Shown: positions 17,799 through 28,561, numbered from the stretch's first letter. The stretch: DNA of 54,891 bases from an uncultured Pseudomonadota bacterium (GCA_900317945.1 ONIT01000004.1:1-54891), one strand, 5' to 3'. Notes: a model not told the origin generated them from the letters alone. Translations and numbers: made by a program.

Positions 17799-18689
17799 CT
17801 AATGAACCGAACCAATCCTGCCGAAGCGAAGGCCTTCAGTAATGCAGCGCATGCCGCTGCAGTCTGTATTGATGCTGAGCCAGATGATCTTGGCCGGGCC
17901 GATGAGGTCATCCGCCGGGACAAAGCCCCAGAACCTGCTGTCGCGGCTGTTGTCACGGTTGTCACCCATGGCAAAGTACATTCCCTCAGGCACCTGCCAG
18001 GTTCCCTCAGGCATGCCATCCTGCTTCCTGTAGGCAAAGAGCGGGAATGTCCGGTCCGGAGCCTCAAGGATATCGTGCCTGACTCCCAGGAGATCCTCAG
18101 TGCCGCGCTTCAGGGGATGTCCGGCGAGGGAGAATTCGCCGATGCCGGTCCACTCCTTGGGCACAGTAACGGGATCTGACCCGTCCGCAGGCTTTATGGT
18201 CAGGTTCTTTGCCTCATCATAGCTGACGGTGTCGCCGGGAAGCCCGATGATGCGCTTGATGAAGGCAGTGTCGGGATCCTCCGGATAGCGGAATACCGCG
18301 ATGTCGCCCCTTGAGGGGGAGCCGGTACCAATCATGACCTTCCCGGTGAACGGGTTCCTGATGCCATAGGCATATTTCTCAACAGCCACGAAGTCTCCCT
18401 TGAGAAGCGTCGGCATCATTGACTCCGAGGGGATCCTGAACGGCTCGAAGAGGAAGGAGCGGAACAGGAACACCGCGAGGAGCACCCAGAAGCACTCGCG
18501 GCCGAGGTCAACAAACCAGTTCCCCGCCTCAAGCTTCTCGCGCTCCTCCTTGGAGAGTGAGCCGCCGGCGGCCTTCTCGGCGGCAAGGATCCTGGCATTC
18601 CTGAGAGGCCTGACCTTCAGGAAGTCCCAGAACCAGGCAATGCCGCAGAGGACAGTAACAGCGGCCAGTATCAGCGTAAAGTCTTTCAT
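17799..18689 (-). CDS. lepB: Signal peptidase I
   Basis: Inner-membrane protease that removes Sec and Tat signal peptides. The product has an N-terminal membrane helix, a short cytoplasmic stretch, a second helix near 66-82, and the catalytic serine Ser90 in PSESMMP. The general-base lysine is in FIKRIIGLPGD, and box E is GDNRDNSRDSRFWGFV. Length is 296 residues against 324 in E. coli. It lies 34 bases after lepA in the same operon. Confidence 0.97.
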   Translation of the reverse strand: MKDFTLILAAVTVLCGIAWFWDFLKVRPLRNARILAAEKAAGGSLSKEEREKLEAGNWFVDLGRECFWVLLAVFLFRSFLFEPFRIPSESMMPTLLKGDFVAVEKYAYGIRNPFTGKVMIGTGSPSRGDIAVFRYPEDPDTAFIKRIIGLPGDTVSYDEAKNLTIKPADGSDPVTVPKEWTGIGEFSLAGHPLKRGTEDLLGVRHDILEAPDRTFPLFAYRKQDGMPEGTWQVPEGMYFAMGDNRDNSRDSRFWGFVPADDLIGPAKIIWLSINTDCSGMRCITEGLRFGRIGSVH

Positions 18690-18723
18690 TGCAATCCTTT
18701 CTCCAGCTTCTCAGATCACTCCG

Positions 18724-20523
18724 TCACTTCTCGTCGGTCCCGACGTGAAGCACGGCAAGGAAGGCGTCCTGCGGCACATCGACCTTTCCGATTGCCTTCA
18801 TTCTCTTCTTGCCGGCCTTCTGCTTGTTGAGAAGCTTCTGCTTTCTGGTGATGTCTCCGCCGTAGCACTTCGCGAGCACATCCTTCCGGAGGGCCTTCAC
18901 GGTGCTCCTCGCGATAATCTGGCTGCCGATGGCCGCCTGGATTGCCACCTCGAACATCTGACGGGGGATAAGCTCCTTCATCTTGGTTACAAGCGCCCTG
19001 CCGCGGCTCTGAGCCTCGCTCCTGTGGGTGATGACCGCAAGCGCGTCAACCCTCTCGCCGTTTATAAGGATGTCCATCCTCACCATGTCGGCCTTCTCGA
19101 AGCGGTCAAAGCCGTAGTCAAGGGAGGCGTAGCCTCTTGAGGTGGACTTCAGGCGGTCAAAGAAGTCCAGGACGACCTCGGCAAGAGGGATCTCGTAGGT
19201 AATCTCAACCTGCCTGCCGTGATAGAGCATGCTCTTCTGCACTCCGCGCTTGTCAATGCAGAGCTGGATGACATTGCCCACATACGCGTCAGGCACGAGG
19301 ATATTGCAGCGCGCGATGGGCTCCCTGATCTCCTCGATGTTGGAAACCGGCGGCAGGCGCGCGGGCGAGTCGACGTTGATCACCTCGCCTGAGGTGAGCT
19401 TCACCTCATAGATTACCGTAGGCGCAGTGGTGATGAGGTTCACACCGTACTCGCGCTCAAGCCTCTCCTGGATGATGTCCATGTGGAGGAGCCCCAGGAA
19501 GCCGCAGCGGAAGCCGAAGCCCAGCGCCTGCGAGGTCTCAGGCTCGAAGAAGAGCGACGCGTCATTGAGCGAGAGCTTGTCGAGCGCGTCGCGGAACTGC
19601 TCGTAGTCGTCGGTCGAGACCGGGAACATTCCGGCATAGACCTGGGGCTTCACCTTCTTGAAGCCGGGGAGCGGCTCGGAGGCAGCATCCTTGGGATGGG
19701 TAATCGTATCGCCCACCGGCGCGCCGTGAATGGTCTTCATGCCGCAGGTAATCCAGCCCACCTCTCCCGCGGAAAGTGACTCAAGATCCACCGGCTTCGG
19801 GGTATTGTGGCCGATCTTCTCGACATTCCACACCGTTCCGTTTGACATGATCTTGATCTTCTCGCCCTTCCTTATCGTGCCGTTCTTGACGCGGAGAAGC
19901 GAGACTACGCCCAGGTAGTCATCAAACCTCGAGTCGATGATGAGCGCCTGCAGCGGGGCGTCAGGATCGCCCTCGGGCGCCGGGATCTGCTCAATGAGCC
20001 GCTCGATGACGTCCTGCACGCCGATTCCGGTCTTCGCCGAGCAGCGCACCGCATCTGTCGCGTCGATGCCGATGATGTCCTCAATCTCCTCGGAGACCCT
20101 CTCCGGCTCGGCTGTAGGCAGGTCAATCTTGTTGAGGACCGGCACGACCTCGAGGCTCATGTCGAGCGCCGTGTAGCAGTTCGCCAGGGTCTGCGCCTCA
20201 ACGCCCTGCGAGGCGTCAACGACAAGGAGCGCGCCCTCGCAGGCCGCAAGGGATCTCGAGACCTCATAGGAGAAGTCAACATGTCCCGGCGTGTCAATGA
20301 AGTTCAGCTCATAGTCATCGCCGGAGCGTGACTTGTACTGCAAGGTCACTGCCTGCGCCTTGATCGTGATGCCGCGCTCCCTCTCAAGCGACATGGAGTC
20401 AAGGACCTGATCCTGCATCTCGCGCTCGGTGAGCCCTCCGCAGAGCTGGATGATGCGGTCTGAGAGCGTTGACTTGCCGTGATCAATATGGGCGATAATG
20501 GAAAAGTTGCGGATTTTTTTCAT
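18724..20523 (-). CDS. lepA: Elongation factor 4 (LepA)
   Basis: Translational GTPase that acts on stalled or assembling ribosomes. It begins [19 protein letters not shown], with switch and G-motifs DTPGHVDF and NKIDLP, and ends in the LepA-specific C-terminal domain containing [17 protein letters not shown] start at this ATG because it gives 599 residues, the same as E. coli, although the ribosome binding site is weak; an earlier start would add 24 residues of poor sequence. First gene of the lepA-lepB-rnc-era-recO-pdxJ block. Confidence 0.97.
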   Translation of the reverse strand: MKKIRNFSIIAHIDHGKSTLSDRIIQLCGGLTEREMQDQVLDSMSLERERGITIKAQAVTLQYKSRSGDDYELNFIDTPGHVDFSYEVSRSLAACEGALLVVDASQGVEAQTLANCYTALDMSLEVVPVLNKIDLPTAEPERVSEEIEDIIGIDATDAVRCSAKTGIGVQDVIERLIEQIPAPEGDPDAPLQALIIDSRFDDYLGVVSLLRVKNGTIRKGEKIKIMSNGTVWNVEKIGHNTPKPVDLESLSAGEVGWITCGMKTIHGAPVGDTITHPKDAASEPLPGFKKVKPQVYAGMFPVSTDDYEQFRDALDKLSLNDASLFFEPETSQALGFGFRCGFLGLLHMDIIQERLEREYGVNLITTAPTVIYEVKLTSGEVINVDSPARLPPVSNIEEIREPIARCNILVPDAYVGNVIQLCIDKRGVQKSMLYHGRQVEITYEIPLAEVVLDFFDRLKSTSRGYASLDYGFDRFEKADMVRMDILINGERVDALAVITHRSEAQSRGRALVTKMKELIPRQMFEVAIQAAIGSQIIARSTVKALRKDVLAKCYGGDITRKQKLLNKQKAGKKRMKAIGKVDVPQDAFLAVLHVGTDEK

Positions 20524-20593
20524 TGACTGAACCGATTCTGAACTGCCTTGGATATTTCTCTTTAATTTACCCTTATACGCATATTTTAACCGC

Positions 20594-20618
20594 AAAAGGG
20601 CGCCGTTTCGCGGCGCCC
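20594..20618 (-). terminator. Terminator after the amylase gene
   Basis: On the minus strand GGGCGCCG and CGGCGCCC form an 8-bp stem around five bases, followed by TTTT. It separates the amylase gene from lepA. Confidence 0.85.
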
Positions 20619-20646
20619 TGGAAAAAATAAGCAGAACGGGCTGAGG

Positions 20647-22332
20647 CTACTCCGCAGCGCACTCCACGCTGTAGAACGAGCCGGTCATTCCGGGCACGCT
20701 GAGCGTGTAGCCTTTCGCCTCCGGCGCGAAATTGAGCGGCCTGAGGCTGCAATTCTTGCCGAAGATCCTCTCCGCGGCCGCCTGCTCGAACTTCAGCGTG
20801 CCGTCAGAGAGCGAGGTGTTGAGGACATAGAGAACCCTGTCGCCGCCCTGCTCCTTGAGATCAGCGTAGAGCGTGCCGTCAGAGTAGACATGGCGCCTGG
20901 TGCCGGATGAGAGCGCGGGATGCTCGTCGCGGAGCCTCATCAGCGACACGAAATAGTTCCTGAAGGACTTCTCGTCATCGGTGAAGCCCGAGATCCTGCC
21001 GTCAGTCCTCGCCACATGATCGTTGCAGCGGTTGATTTTGTCGCAGCCGCCCGGCTGATCGACAAAGCCCGGGAGCTCGTCGGCAGACTCATCGCCGTAA
21101 AGTATGGAGAGCGGCCCGCTCATTGAGGCAAGGAAGCTCCAGACCGCGCGGTGGCGCGCGAAATACTCGAAGTTCTTCTCGCCGTCATTCGTGTACCTCG
21201 CCCGCTGCAGGAGATCGCCGAACCGGAGGAAGTCATGGTTGGAGATGAAGTTCACCGGCATGGCGGTCTCAGGATAGATCCTCATTCCGGCATATCCCGC
21301 GGTCTCAAGGTCCGAGGCAGGCGCGCCGCAGGTGCCCTTCTCGAAATTGTTGTCGTAGGTGGCGAACACCTGGGTCAGCTTCTTCCTCATGGGGAAGTTG
21401 AATGCCCCGTTCAGCGCGCCGCCCTCAAAGGCGTCAGCAAGGAGCCATTTCGGATCCGAGGAGTACACCTCGCCTACGGCAAAGCCAAGCGGATGGACCT
21501 TCTGGCCGTTCATCTCATAATCGATTCCGGCAGCTGTCTCGGAGATGAACGAGGTGATCTCCTTCCACTCGTCATGCGGCACCTGATAGGCCATGTCGAA
21601 GCGCCAGCCGTCGATTTTCGCTGTCTTCATCCAGTAGGAGATGACATCCTTGTAGAAAGGCAGCGACTTTACCGGATCCAGGAAAATGCCGTTCGCGGCG
21701 ATGCCGTCCTCGGGGCTCCCGGTTACGTCAAGCCCGGTCTTCGAGACCGCGAAGTCATGCTCTGCAAGGCCCTTCACAAGGTTGCTCTTGGCGTGCCCGA
21801 GAACACCGTCCAGGATTACATAGATGCCGAGCTCATGCGCCCTGTCCACAAGCCTCTTCAGATCATCAAGCGTCCCGAACTTCGGATCGACCCTGAAATA
21901 ATTGGAGGCGAAATACCCGGTGCCGTCAAGCTTGTCGGCCTGCTCATTCTGCCCGGGAAGAGGCACAGACTCGAATACCGGAGTCATCCACAGCGCGTTG
22001 GCGCCGGTGCTCTTTATGTAAGGGAGCGCCTCAGTGATTCCGGCAAGGTTTCCGTGGTGGCGGCTCGGCCCCCAGGAGAGCGCATAGCCCTCCGGGCCCC
22101 TGTCGCTGTGCTGGAAGGCCTCGACCATCACCTGGTAGATGCGGAGCCGGCAGAAGGCGCTGTCGCTTCCGTCACAGGCCAGGCGGTGCTGATCCTCCTT
22201 TATGCTGCCGTCCTTCACTGCGGCAGCCGGGGCAGCGGTAACCTTGGCGCACTCCTTCGGGCCGTAGAGCCCTGCTGAATAGCAGGAGAGTGAGACCAGG
22301 CCGAGCGCGGCCGCAATCAGTATCTTTTTCAT
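20647..22332 (-). CDS. Secreted alpha-amylase family (GH13) glycosidase
   Basis: Glycoside hydrolase of the GH13 alpha-amylase family, exported by an N-terminal signal peptide that probably ends at SCYSA before GLYG. Catalytic residues are visible in order: nucleophile Asp in DGWRFDMAY, acid/base Glu in FAVGEVYS, and transition-state Asp in FISNHDFLRF. Region I reads DGVLGH where most members have DxxxNH. A beta-sandwich C-domain follows. Length is 561 residues. GGGAGG precedes the start. It would degrade starch or dextrins in the periplasm or outside the cell. The exact specificity cannot be told from sequence. Confidence 0.9.
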   Translation of the reverse strand: MKKILIAAALGLVSLSCYSAGLYGPKECAKVTAAPAAAVKDGSIKEDQHRLACDGSDSAFCRLRIYQVMVEAFQHSDRGPEGYALSWGPSRHHGNLAGITEALPYIKSTGANALWMTPVFESVPLPGQNEQADKLDGTGYFASNYFRVDPKFGTLDDLKRLVDRAHELGIYVILDGVLGHAKSNLVKGLAEHDFAVSKTGLDVTGSPEDGIAANGIFLDPVKSLPFYKDVISYWMKTAKIDGWRFDMAYQVPHDEWKEITSFISETAAGIDYEMNGQKVHPLGFAVGEVYSSDPKWLLADAFEGGALNGAFNFPMRKKLTQVFATYDNNFEKGTCGAPASDLETAGYAGMRIYPETAMPVNFISNHDFLRFGDLLQRARYTNDGEKNFEYFARHRAVWSFLASMSGPLSILYGDESADELPGFVDQPGGCDKINRCNDHVARTDGRISGFTDDEKSFRNYFVSLMRLRDEHPALSSGTRRHVYSDGTLYADLKEQGGDRVLYVLNTSLSDGTLKFEQAAAERIFGKNCSLRPLNFAPEAKGYTLSVPGMTGSFYSVECAAE

Positions 22333-22381
22333 ATGTTTTTCCTCCCTGGGCCGCAGCCGCATTCATTAAAGCTGCGCCGGG

Positions 22382-22759
22382 CTATTCGCCATCAGCGCCG
22401 TCAGCCTCATCAAGGCCGTCGTCCGTAGGTATGCCCCAGCCATCGTAGACAGCTCCGTGCTCCTTAAGAACGGCCATGACCTCGTCAGCCTCAGTCATGA
22501 TGTCATGCACGTTAATAAGCGTGTCAGACATGGCGTCAAGGCAGAAGCCGTCAACGCCGCCGTCCCTGATCTCCTCAGGCCCGTCCTCATCGAAGAAATA
22601 CCCGAGGCCCTCAAGCTCCTCAGCAATCGCATCTGCCGCAGGCTGGCTCGGCGCGAAGATATGATGCTGTACGGTATACTCCTCAGAGAGATCAACGCCG
22701 TCAGCCTTAAGCTCGCTGATGACCTCTTCCGTAAGTTTCTGCACCTCTTCTCTCGTCAT
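22382..22759 (-). CDS. rraB: Regulator of RNase E activity RraB
   Basis: RraB binds RNase E and changes the set of transcripts it degrades. The 125-residue product follows the family: SEEYTVQHHIFAP (E. coli LYTIEHHLSA), LGYFFDEDGPEEI, and the signature YDGWG near the C-terminus, then an acidic tail. It lies 13 bases after luxS on the same strand, which suggests co-transcription, and before the amylase gene. Confidence 0.88.
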   Translation of the reverse strand: MTREEVQKLTEEVISELKADGVDLSEEYTVQHHIFAPSQPAADAIAEELEGLGYFFDEDGPEEIRDGGVDGFCLDAMSDTLINVHDIMTEADEVMAVLKEHGAVYDGWGIPTDDGLDEADGADGE

Positions 22760-22772
22760 ATCAGCACCGCCG

Positions 22773-23279
22773 TCAGTTGCGGACCAGCATCTCGTCGAGC
22801 TTGAGATCCGCGTTCTTGTTTATCGCAATGCCCTTCTCGATTACGTGGGCGGCAATCTGGTGCGCCTCCTCAATCGAGTGGTACTCATAGGATCCGCACT
22901 GATAGCGGTTGACCTCGGGAAGCTCGGCAAGGCTCTTCACGGAGTTGACGTCGAACATCGAGGCAAGCCAGGCATCTGCCACCTCCTGCTCGGCAGGCGC
23001 TCCGATGACGGACATGTAGAAGCCGGTGCGGCAGCCCATCGGGGAGATGTCGATAATCTCTACCCTGTCTGAGTTCAGATGGGTTCTCATGAACCCGGCG
23101 AAAAGGTGCTCCAGGGTGTGCATGCCCTTGGGCGGCATCATCTCCTGGTTGGGGATGCAGAAACGGAGGTCAAAGACGCTGATGACATCGTGGTGCGGAG
23201 TCTCGTAGCGCTTTGAGAGCCTGACTGCAGGAGCCTTCATCTTGGTGTGGTCAACCTTGAAACTTTCTAAGAGTGCCAT
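22773..23279 (-). CDS. luxS: S-ribosylhomocysteine lyase
   Basis: LuxS splits S-ribosylhomocysteine into homocysteine and the precursor of autoinducer-2. The metal-binding HTLEH motif (residues 54-58) and the later Cys in [10 protein letters not shown] are present, as is the catalytic Cys in [10 protein letters not shown]. Length is 168 residues, near the usual 171. GAGG lies upstream of the ATG. It is followed by rraB. Confidence 0.97.
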   Translation of the reverse strand: MALLESFKVDHTKMKAPAVRLSKRYETPHHDVISVFDLRFCIPNQEMMPPKGMHTLEHLFAGFMRTHLNSDRVEIIDISPMGCRTGFYMSVIGAPAEQEVADAWLASMFDVNSVKSLAELPEVNRYQCGSYEYHSIEEAHQIAAHVIEKGIAINKNADLKLDEMLVRN

Positions 23280-23290
23280 AGCAATTTACC

Positions 23291-23866
23291 TCAGTATCCG
23301 CAGCTGTCGAGCTGCTCCTCATATGTCTTCGCCCTGGAGTCAACCTTCCGGGCAACCTTAATAAGCCAGTCCTTGCTGCTGTACGTGCCTTTCGCGTAGC
23401 CGCCCCAGCCCTCATGATAGTTCAGGTAGTGCCGGTAGCCGTCATACGGCCCGACGCCGTTCTTCCTCATGGTGACCGACATGTACCAGCCGATGAAATT
23501 TATGCTGTCCTCAAAATTCTCACGTGATCCACTGCTGCCTGTAGCCTGCTCATAGTTGGCCCAGGCCTCGTCCTTCGCCTGCGGGAAGCCGTAGGCTGAG
23601 CTCGCCCGCCCGTACGGAATGAAAAGAGCCCAGCGCACCGGCGGCTGCGCGTTGTATTTGTATGCAGACTCCTGGTACATGATCGACATCATGACTGAGG
23701 CAGGCGCGCCCCATTTCTTCTCGGCGTTGAATGTTGCATCAGCCCAGTGGGGATACTGCTCGAAAATCCTGCAGATATTTTCCGGATGGGCAGGAGGATT
23801 GTCAGGAGAGCTGCAGCCTGCGGCAAGCAGCAGGCCGGAGATTAAGAAAAAGATTCGTTTGAGCAT
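23291..23866 (-). CDS. Lytic transglycosylase-like (SLT fold) lipoprotein
   Basis: Lipoprotein of 191 residues: signal peptide ending LAAGC, lipidated Cys18. The mature part resembles the SLT lysozyme-like fold. The likely catalytic glutamate is Glu66 in MSIMYQESAY, followed by a SAYGFPQAKDEAW segment that corresponds to the Gly-x-x-Gln motif, and an aromatic-rich stretch HYLNYHEGWGGY. It probably cuts or binds peptidoglycan at the outer membrane. No gene symbol is justified. It is the gene upstream of luxS and may be co-transcribed, with a 12-base gap. Confidence 0.75.
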   Translation of the reverse strand: MLKRIFFLISGLLLAAGCSSPDNPPAHPENICRIFEQYPHWADATFNAEKKWGAPASVMMSIMYQESAYKYNAQPPVRWALFIPYGRASSAYGFPQAKDEAWANYEQATGSSGSRENFEDSINFIGWYMSVTMRKNGVGPYDGYRHYLNYHEGWGGYAKGTYSSKDWLIKVARKVDSRAKTYEEQLDSCGY

Positions 23867-23910
23867 GATTCCCCCGTTTTGCGAGATTCTATCACGAGGG
23901 AGCGAAAATG

Positions 23911-23936
23911 AAAAAAGGCCCGGACAAAGCCGGGCC
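23911..23936 (-). terminator. Terminator of the str operon after tuf
   Basis: On the minus strand GGCCCGG and CCGGGCC form a 7-bp stem around six bases, followed by six T residues, about 27 bases beyond the tuf stop. Confidence 0.9.
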
Positions 23937-23962
23937 CCAATATGTTTCCGTGTTAACGGAAA

Positions 23963-25156
23963 TTACTTGATGATCTTGGCAACAACGCCTGCGCCAACGG
24001 TGTGGCCGCCCTCACGAATAGCGAAGCGGTCCTGCTCGTTCATTGCAACAGGGTGGATCAGGGTTACGTGCATAGCGTCAAGGTGATCGCCAGGCATGAC
24101 CATCTCTACTCCCTCAGGAAGATCGATGGTGCCGGTGATATCGGTAGTTCTGAAGTAGAACTGAGGACGATAGCCCTTGAAGAACGGGGTATGACGGCCG
24201 CCCTCGTCCTTGGAAAGAACGTAGACGTGTGCAACGAACTCGGTGTGCGGGGTGATGGTGCCCGGCTTAGCGAGAACCTGGCCACGCTCAACTTCCTCAC
24301 GCTTGGTGCCGCGGAGAAGAATACCAACGTTATCGCCGGCCATACCCTCGTCGAGGATCTTGCGGAACATCTCAACGCCGGTGCAGACGGTCTTCTGGGT
24401 AGGACGAATACCAACGATTTCAACTTCATCGTTGATTCTGATTACGCCGCGCTCAATACGTCCGGTAACAACGGTACCACGTCCGGAAATCGAGAAAATA
24501 TCCTCGATAGGAAGAATGAACGGATGGTCGATATCACGGACAGGATCAGGGATGTAGGAATCCATGGTGTCAGCGAGCTCGAGAACCTTCTTCTCCCACT
24601 TCTCCTCACCGTTGAGGGCGCCGAGAGCGGAGCCGCGGATTACAGGGGTGGTGTCGCCAGGGAACTTGTACTCGGTAAGAAGATCACGAACCTCTTCCTC
24701 AACGAGGTCAAGGAGCTCCTCATCGTCAACCATGTCGCACTTGTTCAGGAAAACGATGATATAAGGAACACCTACCTGACGAGCAAGGAGGATGTGCTCA
24801 CGGGTCTGGGGCATAGGACCATCGGTAGCAGCAACTACGAGGATAGCGCCATCCATCTGAGCAGCACCGGTGATCATGTTCTTGACGTAGTCAGCGTGGC
24901 CCGGGCAGTCAACGTGAGCGTAGTGACGCTTGGGGGTATCGTACTCAACGTGGGAGGTGTTGATGGTGATACCACGAGCCTTCTCCTCAGGAGCGTTGTC
25001 GATCTGGTCGAACTTAAGAGCCTGGCCTACACCGTAGTGCTTAGCAAGAACGGTGGTGATTGCCGCGGTAAGAGTGGTCTTACCGTGATCGACGTGTCCA
25101 ATGGTTCCAACGTTGACGTGCACGCGGTCACGTACAAACTTTTCCTTCTCTGCCAT
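23963..25156 (-). CDS. tuf: Elongation factor Tu
   Basis: EF-Tu delivers aminoacyl-tRNA to the ribosome. G1 GHVDHGKT, the DCPGHADY motif, NKCDMVD and SALGAL are all present, with the usual C-terminal domains ending [10 protein letters not shown]. Length is 397 residues against 393 in E. coli. GAGGA lies before the ATG. It is the last gene of rpsL-rpsG-fusA-tuf. No tRNA genes flank this copy, consistent with the tufA position rather than the tufB position beside rpoBC. Confidence 0.98.
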   Translation of the reverse strand: MAEKEKFVRDRVHVNVGTIGHVDHGKTTLTAAITTVLAKHYGVGQALKFDQIDNAPEEKARGITINTSHVEYDTPKRHYAHVDCPGHADYVKNMITGAAQMDGAILVVAATDGPMPQTREHILLARQVGVPYIIVFLNKCDMVDDEELLDLVEEEVRDLLTEYKFPGDTTPVIRGSALGALNGEEKWEKKVLELADTMDSYIPDPVRDIDHPFILPIEDIFSISGRGTVVTGRIERGVIRINDEVEIVGIRPTQKTVCTGVEMFRKILDEGMAGDNVGILLRGTKREEVERGQVLAKPGTITPHTEFVAHVYVLSKDEGGRHTPFFKGYRPQFYFRTTDITGTIDLPEGVEMVMPGDHLDAMHVTLIHPVAMNEQDRFAIREGGHTVGAGVVAKIIK

Positions 25157-25210
25157 TTTTATTCCTCAAATGTTAACAAAGGCTGCCTGCTGGCACAGGC
25201 AGCACAGAAA

Positions 25211-27310
25211 CTACTTCGCAGTACGCTCTTCAATAATTGCCTTGGCAATCGGCGCAGGAGTCTCGGCGTAATGGCCGAACTCCATTACATAGGACGCACG
25301 GCCCTGGGAAAGTGAGCGGAGGTCCGTAGCGTAGCCGAACATCTCGGCGAGCGGTACGTTAGCCCTGATCATCTTGCCGGTAGGACCGTCTTCCATTCCT
25401 TCGACAACGCCGCGGCGGCGGTTGAGGTCGCCGATAACGTCGCCCATGTAATCCTCAGGAGTGTCGATCTCGACCTTCATTATAGGCTCAAGAAGGACAG
25501 GATTTGCCTTCATGAAGCCGTCCTTGAATGCCATTGAGCCGGCCATCTTGAATGCAAGCTCTGAAGAGTCGACTTCGTGGAAGGAACCGTCGTATACGGT
25601 AACCTTGACGTCGACGATCGGGTAGCCTGCGAGAACGCCGGTAGCAATCTGCTCCTGGACACCCTTGTCGATTGCGGGGATGAATTCCTTAGGAATAACA
25701 CCGCCGACAACCTCGTTGCCGAACTCGTAGCCCTTTCCGGACTCCTGGGGCTCAAGCCTGAGCCAGCAGTGGCCGTACTGGCCGTGACCGCCGGACTGGC
25801 GAATGAACTTGCCTTCGGACTCGACGGACTTGCGGATGGTCTCGCGGTAAGCAACCTGCGGCTTGCCGACGTTGCACTCAACCTTGAACTCGCGGCGCAT
25901 ACGGTCGACGATGATATCAAGGTGAAGCTCGCCCATTCCGGAAATGATGGTCTGGCCGGACTCCTCATCGGTGTGGACGCGGAAGGAAGGATCCTCCTGT
26001 GCCAGACGCTGAAGGGCAAGCGCCATCTTCTCCTGGTCAGCCTTGGTCTTGGGCTCAACTGCAACGGAGATAACCGGATCCGGGAACTCCATCTTCTCAA
26101 GGATGATCGGATGAGCAGTATCGCAGAGGGTATCGCCGGTGGTTGCGGTCTTGAGGCCGATGGCGGCAACAATCTCGCCTGCGCGGACCTCCTTGATCTC
26201 CTCACGCTTGTTGGCATGGAGGAGAACGAGACGTCCGATACGCTCCGGCTTGTCCTTGGTGGAGTTCAGCACGCCGTCGCCGCTGTTCGCAACGCCGGAG
26301 TAGCAGCGCAGGAACGTAAGGTTTCCGACGAACGGATCGGTTGCAATCTTGAATGCAAGAGCGGAGAACGGCTCATCGTCGCTCGCCTTGCGCTCATCGG
26401 GCTCGCCGTTGAGCTTCTCGCCCTTGACAGGCGGAATGTCAACAGGAGAAGGCAGATACTCGACAACTGCATCGAGCATTGCCTGAACGCCCTTGTTGTG
26501 GAATGCGGATCCGCAGGTAACGGGGATGATCTGGCAGGCAATGGTCTGCTTTCTGAGGGAAGCCTTGATCTCCTCCTCAGTGAGCTCCTCGCCGCCGAAG
26601 AACTTCTCCATGAGAGCGTCGTCGCCCTCTGCGGCAACCTCAACGAGCTTGCCGCGCCACTCCTCTGCCTGCTCCTTCAGGTTTGCGGGGATATCCTCGT
26701 ACTTGAAGGTAACGCCCTGATCCTCGTCGCTCCAGACAATGGCCTTCATCTTGATGAGGTCTACGACGCCCTCGAAGGCATCCTCAGCTCCTACAGGGAT
26801 CTGCAGGGGAACAGGATGGCCGTTGAGGCGCTTCTTGATCTGCTCAACAACGCGGAAGAAGTTCGCTCCGGTACGATCCATCTTGTTGACGAACGCGATG
26901 CGGGGAACGTTGTACTTGTTGGCCTGGCGCCATACAGTCTCGGACTGAGGCTGAACTCCGCCGACCGCGCAGTAAACCATTACGGCGCCGTCGAGCACAC
27001 GCATTGAACGCTCAACCTCAATGGTGAAGTCAACGTGACCCGGGGTGTCGATAATGTTGATACGGTGCTTCTTGAACTGATGTCCCATTCCCGACCAGAA
27101 GCAGGTGGTAGCAGCGGAGGTAATGGTGATTCCGCGCTCCTGCTCCTGAACCATGAAGTCCATGGTGGCCTCACCGTCATGCACTTCACCGATCTTGTGG
27201 TTTACGCCGGTATAGAAGAGGATACGCTCAGTGGTAGTTGTTTTACCAGCATCGATATGGGCACTGATACCGATATTGCGGTACAGTTCCAGTGGGGTTG
27301 TACGAGCCAC
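25211..27310 (-). CDS. fusA: Elongation factor G (GTG start)
   Basis: EF-G catalyses ribosomal translocation. It follows the E. coli protein throughout: [39 protein letters not shown], and domain IV GRGQYGHV-like sequence [12 protein letters not shown] start at GTG because it gives V/M-A-R-T-T-P, the conserved N-terminus, and GAGGAAAAGAAA immediately precedes it; length is 699 residues against 704. An in-frame start 33 bases earlier lacks support. It is the third gene of the str operon. Confidence 0.98.
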   Translation of the reverse strand: MARTTPLELYRNIGISAHIDAGKTTTTERILFYTGVNHKIGEVHDGEATMDFMVQEQERGITITSAATTCFWSGMGHQFKKHRINIIDTPGHVDFTIEVERSMRVLDGAVMVYCAVGGVQPQSETVWRQANKYNVPRIAFVNKMDRTGANFFRVVEQIKKRLNGHPVPLQIPVGAEDAFEGVVDLIKMKAIVWSDEDQGVTFKYEDIPANLKEQAEEWRGKLVEVAAEGDDALMEKFFGGEELTEEEIKASLRKQTIACQIIPVTCGSAFHNKGVQAMLDAVVEYLPSPVDIPPVKGEKLNGEPDERKASDDEPFSALAFKIATDPFVGNLTFLRCYSGVANSGDGVLNSTKDKPERIGRLVLLHANKREEIKEVRAGEIVAAIGLKTATTGDTLCDTAHPIILEKMEFPDPVISVAVEPKTKADQEKMALALQRLAQEDPSFRVHTDEESGQTIISGMGELHLDIIVDRMRREFKVECNVGKPQVAYRETIRKSVESEGKFIRQSGGHGQYGHCWLRLEPQESGKGYEFGNEVVGGVIPKEFIPAIDKGVQEQIATGVLAGYPIVDVKVTVYDGSFHEVDSSELAFKMAGSMAFKDGFMKANPVLLEPIMKVEIDTPEDYMGDVIGDLNRRRGVVEGMEDGPTGKMIRANVPLAEMFGYATDLRSLSQGRASYVMEFGHYAETPAPIAKAIIEERTAK

Positions 27311-27388
27311 TTTCTTTTCCTCAATATTGTGGGATTGACCCACAGATTAAACATAAGGTTCCCGGCCGGGCCGGGAACTGTTCGGCGA

Positions 27389-27859
27389 CTACCAGCGGTA
27401 GTGTGCGAAGGCCTTGTTGGCCTCGGCCATGCGATGAACATCCTCGCGCTTCTTGACCGCGGTACCCTTGTTGTCAGAAGCATCGAGAAGCTCACCGGCA
27501 AGGCGCTCGGCCATAGACTTCTCTCCGCGGGCACGGGCAGCGTCAACGAGCCAGCGCATTGCCAGCGCGTTGCGGCGGGAAGGACGTACCTCGACAGGGA
27601 CCTGGTAGGTTGAGCCGCCGACACGGCGGGACTTAACCTCTACAGAAGGACGAATATGATCAAGAGCCTCTTCGAAGACTGCAAGGTGCTCCTTGCCGCT
27701 CTTCTGGGCAACAATGTCGAGAGCTCCGTAAACGATGCTCTCTGAAATAGACTTCTTGCCGTCAACCATAACTACGTTGATGAACTTGGCGAGAAGCTCT
27801 GAATTGAACTTGGGATCAGGCAGAATCTTGCGCTGACCTACAACACGACGTCTGGGCAT
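27389..27859 (-). CDS. rpsG: 30S ribosomal protein S7
   Basis: Primary 16S rRNA-binding protein and, in E. coli, the translational repressor of the str operon. The 156-residue product starts [18 protein letters not shown] and contains [16 protein letters not shown] and the C-terminal [15 protein letters not shown], as expected. It lies between rpsL and fusA. Confidence 0.98.
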   Translation of the reverse strand: MPRRRVVGQRKILPDPKFNSELLAKFINVVMVDGKKSISESIVYGALDIVAQKSGKEHLAVFEEALDHIRPSVEVKSRRVGGSTYQVPVEVRPSRRNALAMRWLVDAARARGEKSMAERLAGELLDASDNKGTAVKKREDVHRMAEANKAFAHYRW

Positions 27860-27948
27860 TTTTCTAAATTCCTCACGGCTTCAGGATAATCCAAAACCTT
27901 GACTGATGAATATTTATACTCGTTTGGCCTTACTTAATGAGGAATTCA

Positions 27949-28323
27949 TTAAGCCTTAGGCAGTTTAACACCGTACTTGGAACGACCCTGCTTGCGATCC
28001 TTTACGCCAGCGCAGTCGAGGCAGCCACGGATGATGTGGTAACGAACACCAGGGAGATCCTTTACACGGCCTCCGCGGATAAGAACAACTGAGTGCTCCT
28101 GGAGGTTATGACCCTCACCGCCGATATAGGAGGTGACTTCGAAGCCGTTGGTAAGACGCACACGGCATACCTTTCTCATTGCAGAGTTAGGCTTCTTCGG
28201 GGTCGTAGTGTAAACACGGGTGCACACGCCGCGCTTCTGAGGGCACTGCTGGAGGGCCGGAACGGCACTCTTGCTGCTCTTCTTGGCACGAGGCTTGCGC
28301 ACAAGCTGGTTGATGGTGGACAT
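27949..28323 (-). CDS. rpsL: 30S ribosomal protein S12
   Basis: S12 lies at the decoding centre. The 124-residue product has [17 protein letters not shown] and the [13 protein letters not shown] loop. Both lysines whose change gives streptomycin resistance in E. coli (Lys43 and Lys88) are wild type. It is the first gene of rpsL-rpsG-fusA-tuf, with a strong promoter about 70 bases upstream. Confidence 0.98.
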   Translation of the reverse strand: MSTINQLVRKPRAKKSSKSAVPALQQCPQKRGVCTRVYTTTPKKPNSAMRKVCRVRLTNGFEVTSYIGGEGHNLQEHSVVLIRGGRVKDLPGVRYHIIRGCLDCAGVKDRKQGRSKYGVKLPKA

Positions 28324-28368
28324 TCTACAGTAATGCTCCTTCCTTGCTTGCTGTCAAAATAATAAACC

Positions 28369-28386
28369 GCCCCTAATAAAAGGGGC
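28369..28386 (-). promoter_or_regulatory. Hairpin at the 5' end of the str operon mRNA
   Basis: GCCCCT and AGGGGC form a 6-bp stem around six bases. The hairpin sits at or just after the predicted transcription start, so it could stabilise the 5' end of the transcript. Confidence 0.4.
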
Positions 28387-28391
28387 AATAA

Positions 28392-28420
28392 ATCATAGTA
28401 CAACAGCATTCTGATGTCAA
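28392..28420 (-). promoter_or_regulatory. Sigma-70 promoter of the str operon
   Basis: On the minus strand a perfect TTGACA and a TATGAT are exactly 17 bases apart, about 70 bases before rpsL. The site matches consensus at 11 of 12 positions. Confidence 0.9.
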
Positions 28421-28507
28421 GGGATATGGACTGCAGAACGGAATTTCTGCGGCAGCGAAAAGCGCGCCGGCTTCAGATATCTGAACGGCTGAAGGGCACT
28501 GGCCGGC

Positions 28508-28539
28508 AAAAAAAAATCCCCGGTCGCAGTGCCGGGGAT
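28508..28539 (-). terminator. Terminator after the SieB-like gene
   Basis: On the minus strand ATCCCCGG and CCGGGGAT form an 8-bp stem around eight bases, followed by eight T residues. Confidence 0.9.
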
Positions 28540-28561
28540 CATGCGTGTCTGAGCTTTTGGA

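Noticed and set aside
23940..25210. tRNA genes next to tuf, as beside tufB in E. coli
   Set aside because: The flanks of tuf hold only a terminator and the fusA gap. No cloverleaf arms or CCA-type ends were seen.
24002..25315. Plus-strand reading frame of 437 codons
   Set aside because: Antisense to tuf and the end of fusA, both certain genes.
25577..27007. Long plus-strand reading frame of 476 codons
   Set aside because: It is antisense to fusA, which is certain. The product is Leu/Val/Asp-rich, typical of the complement of a highly expressed GC-rich gene.
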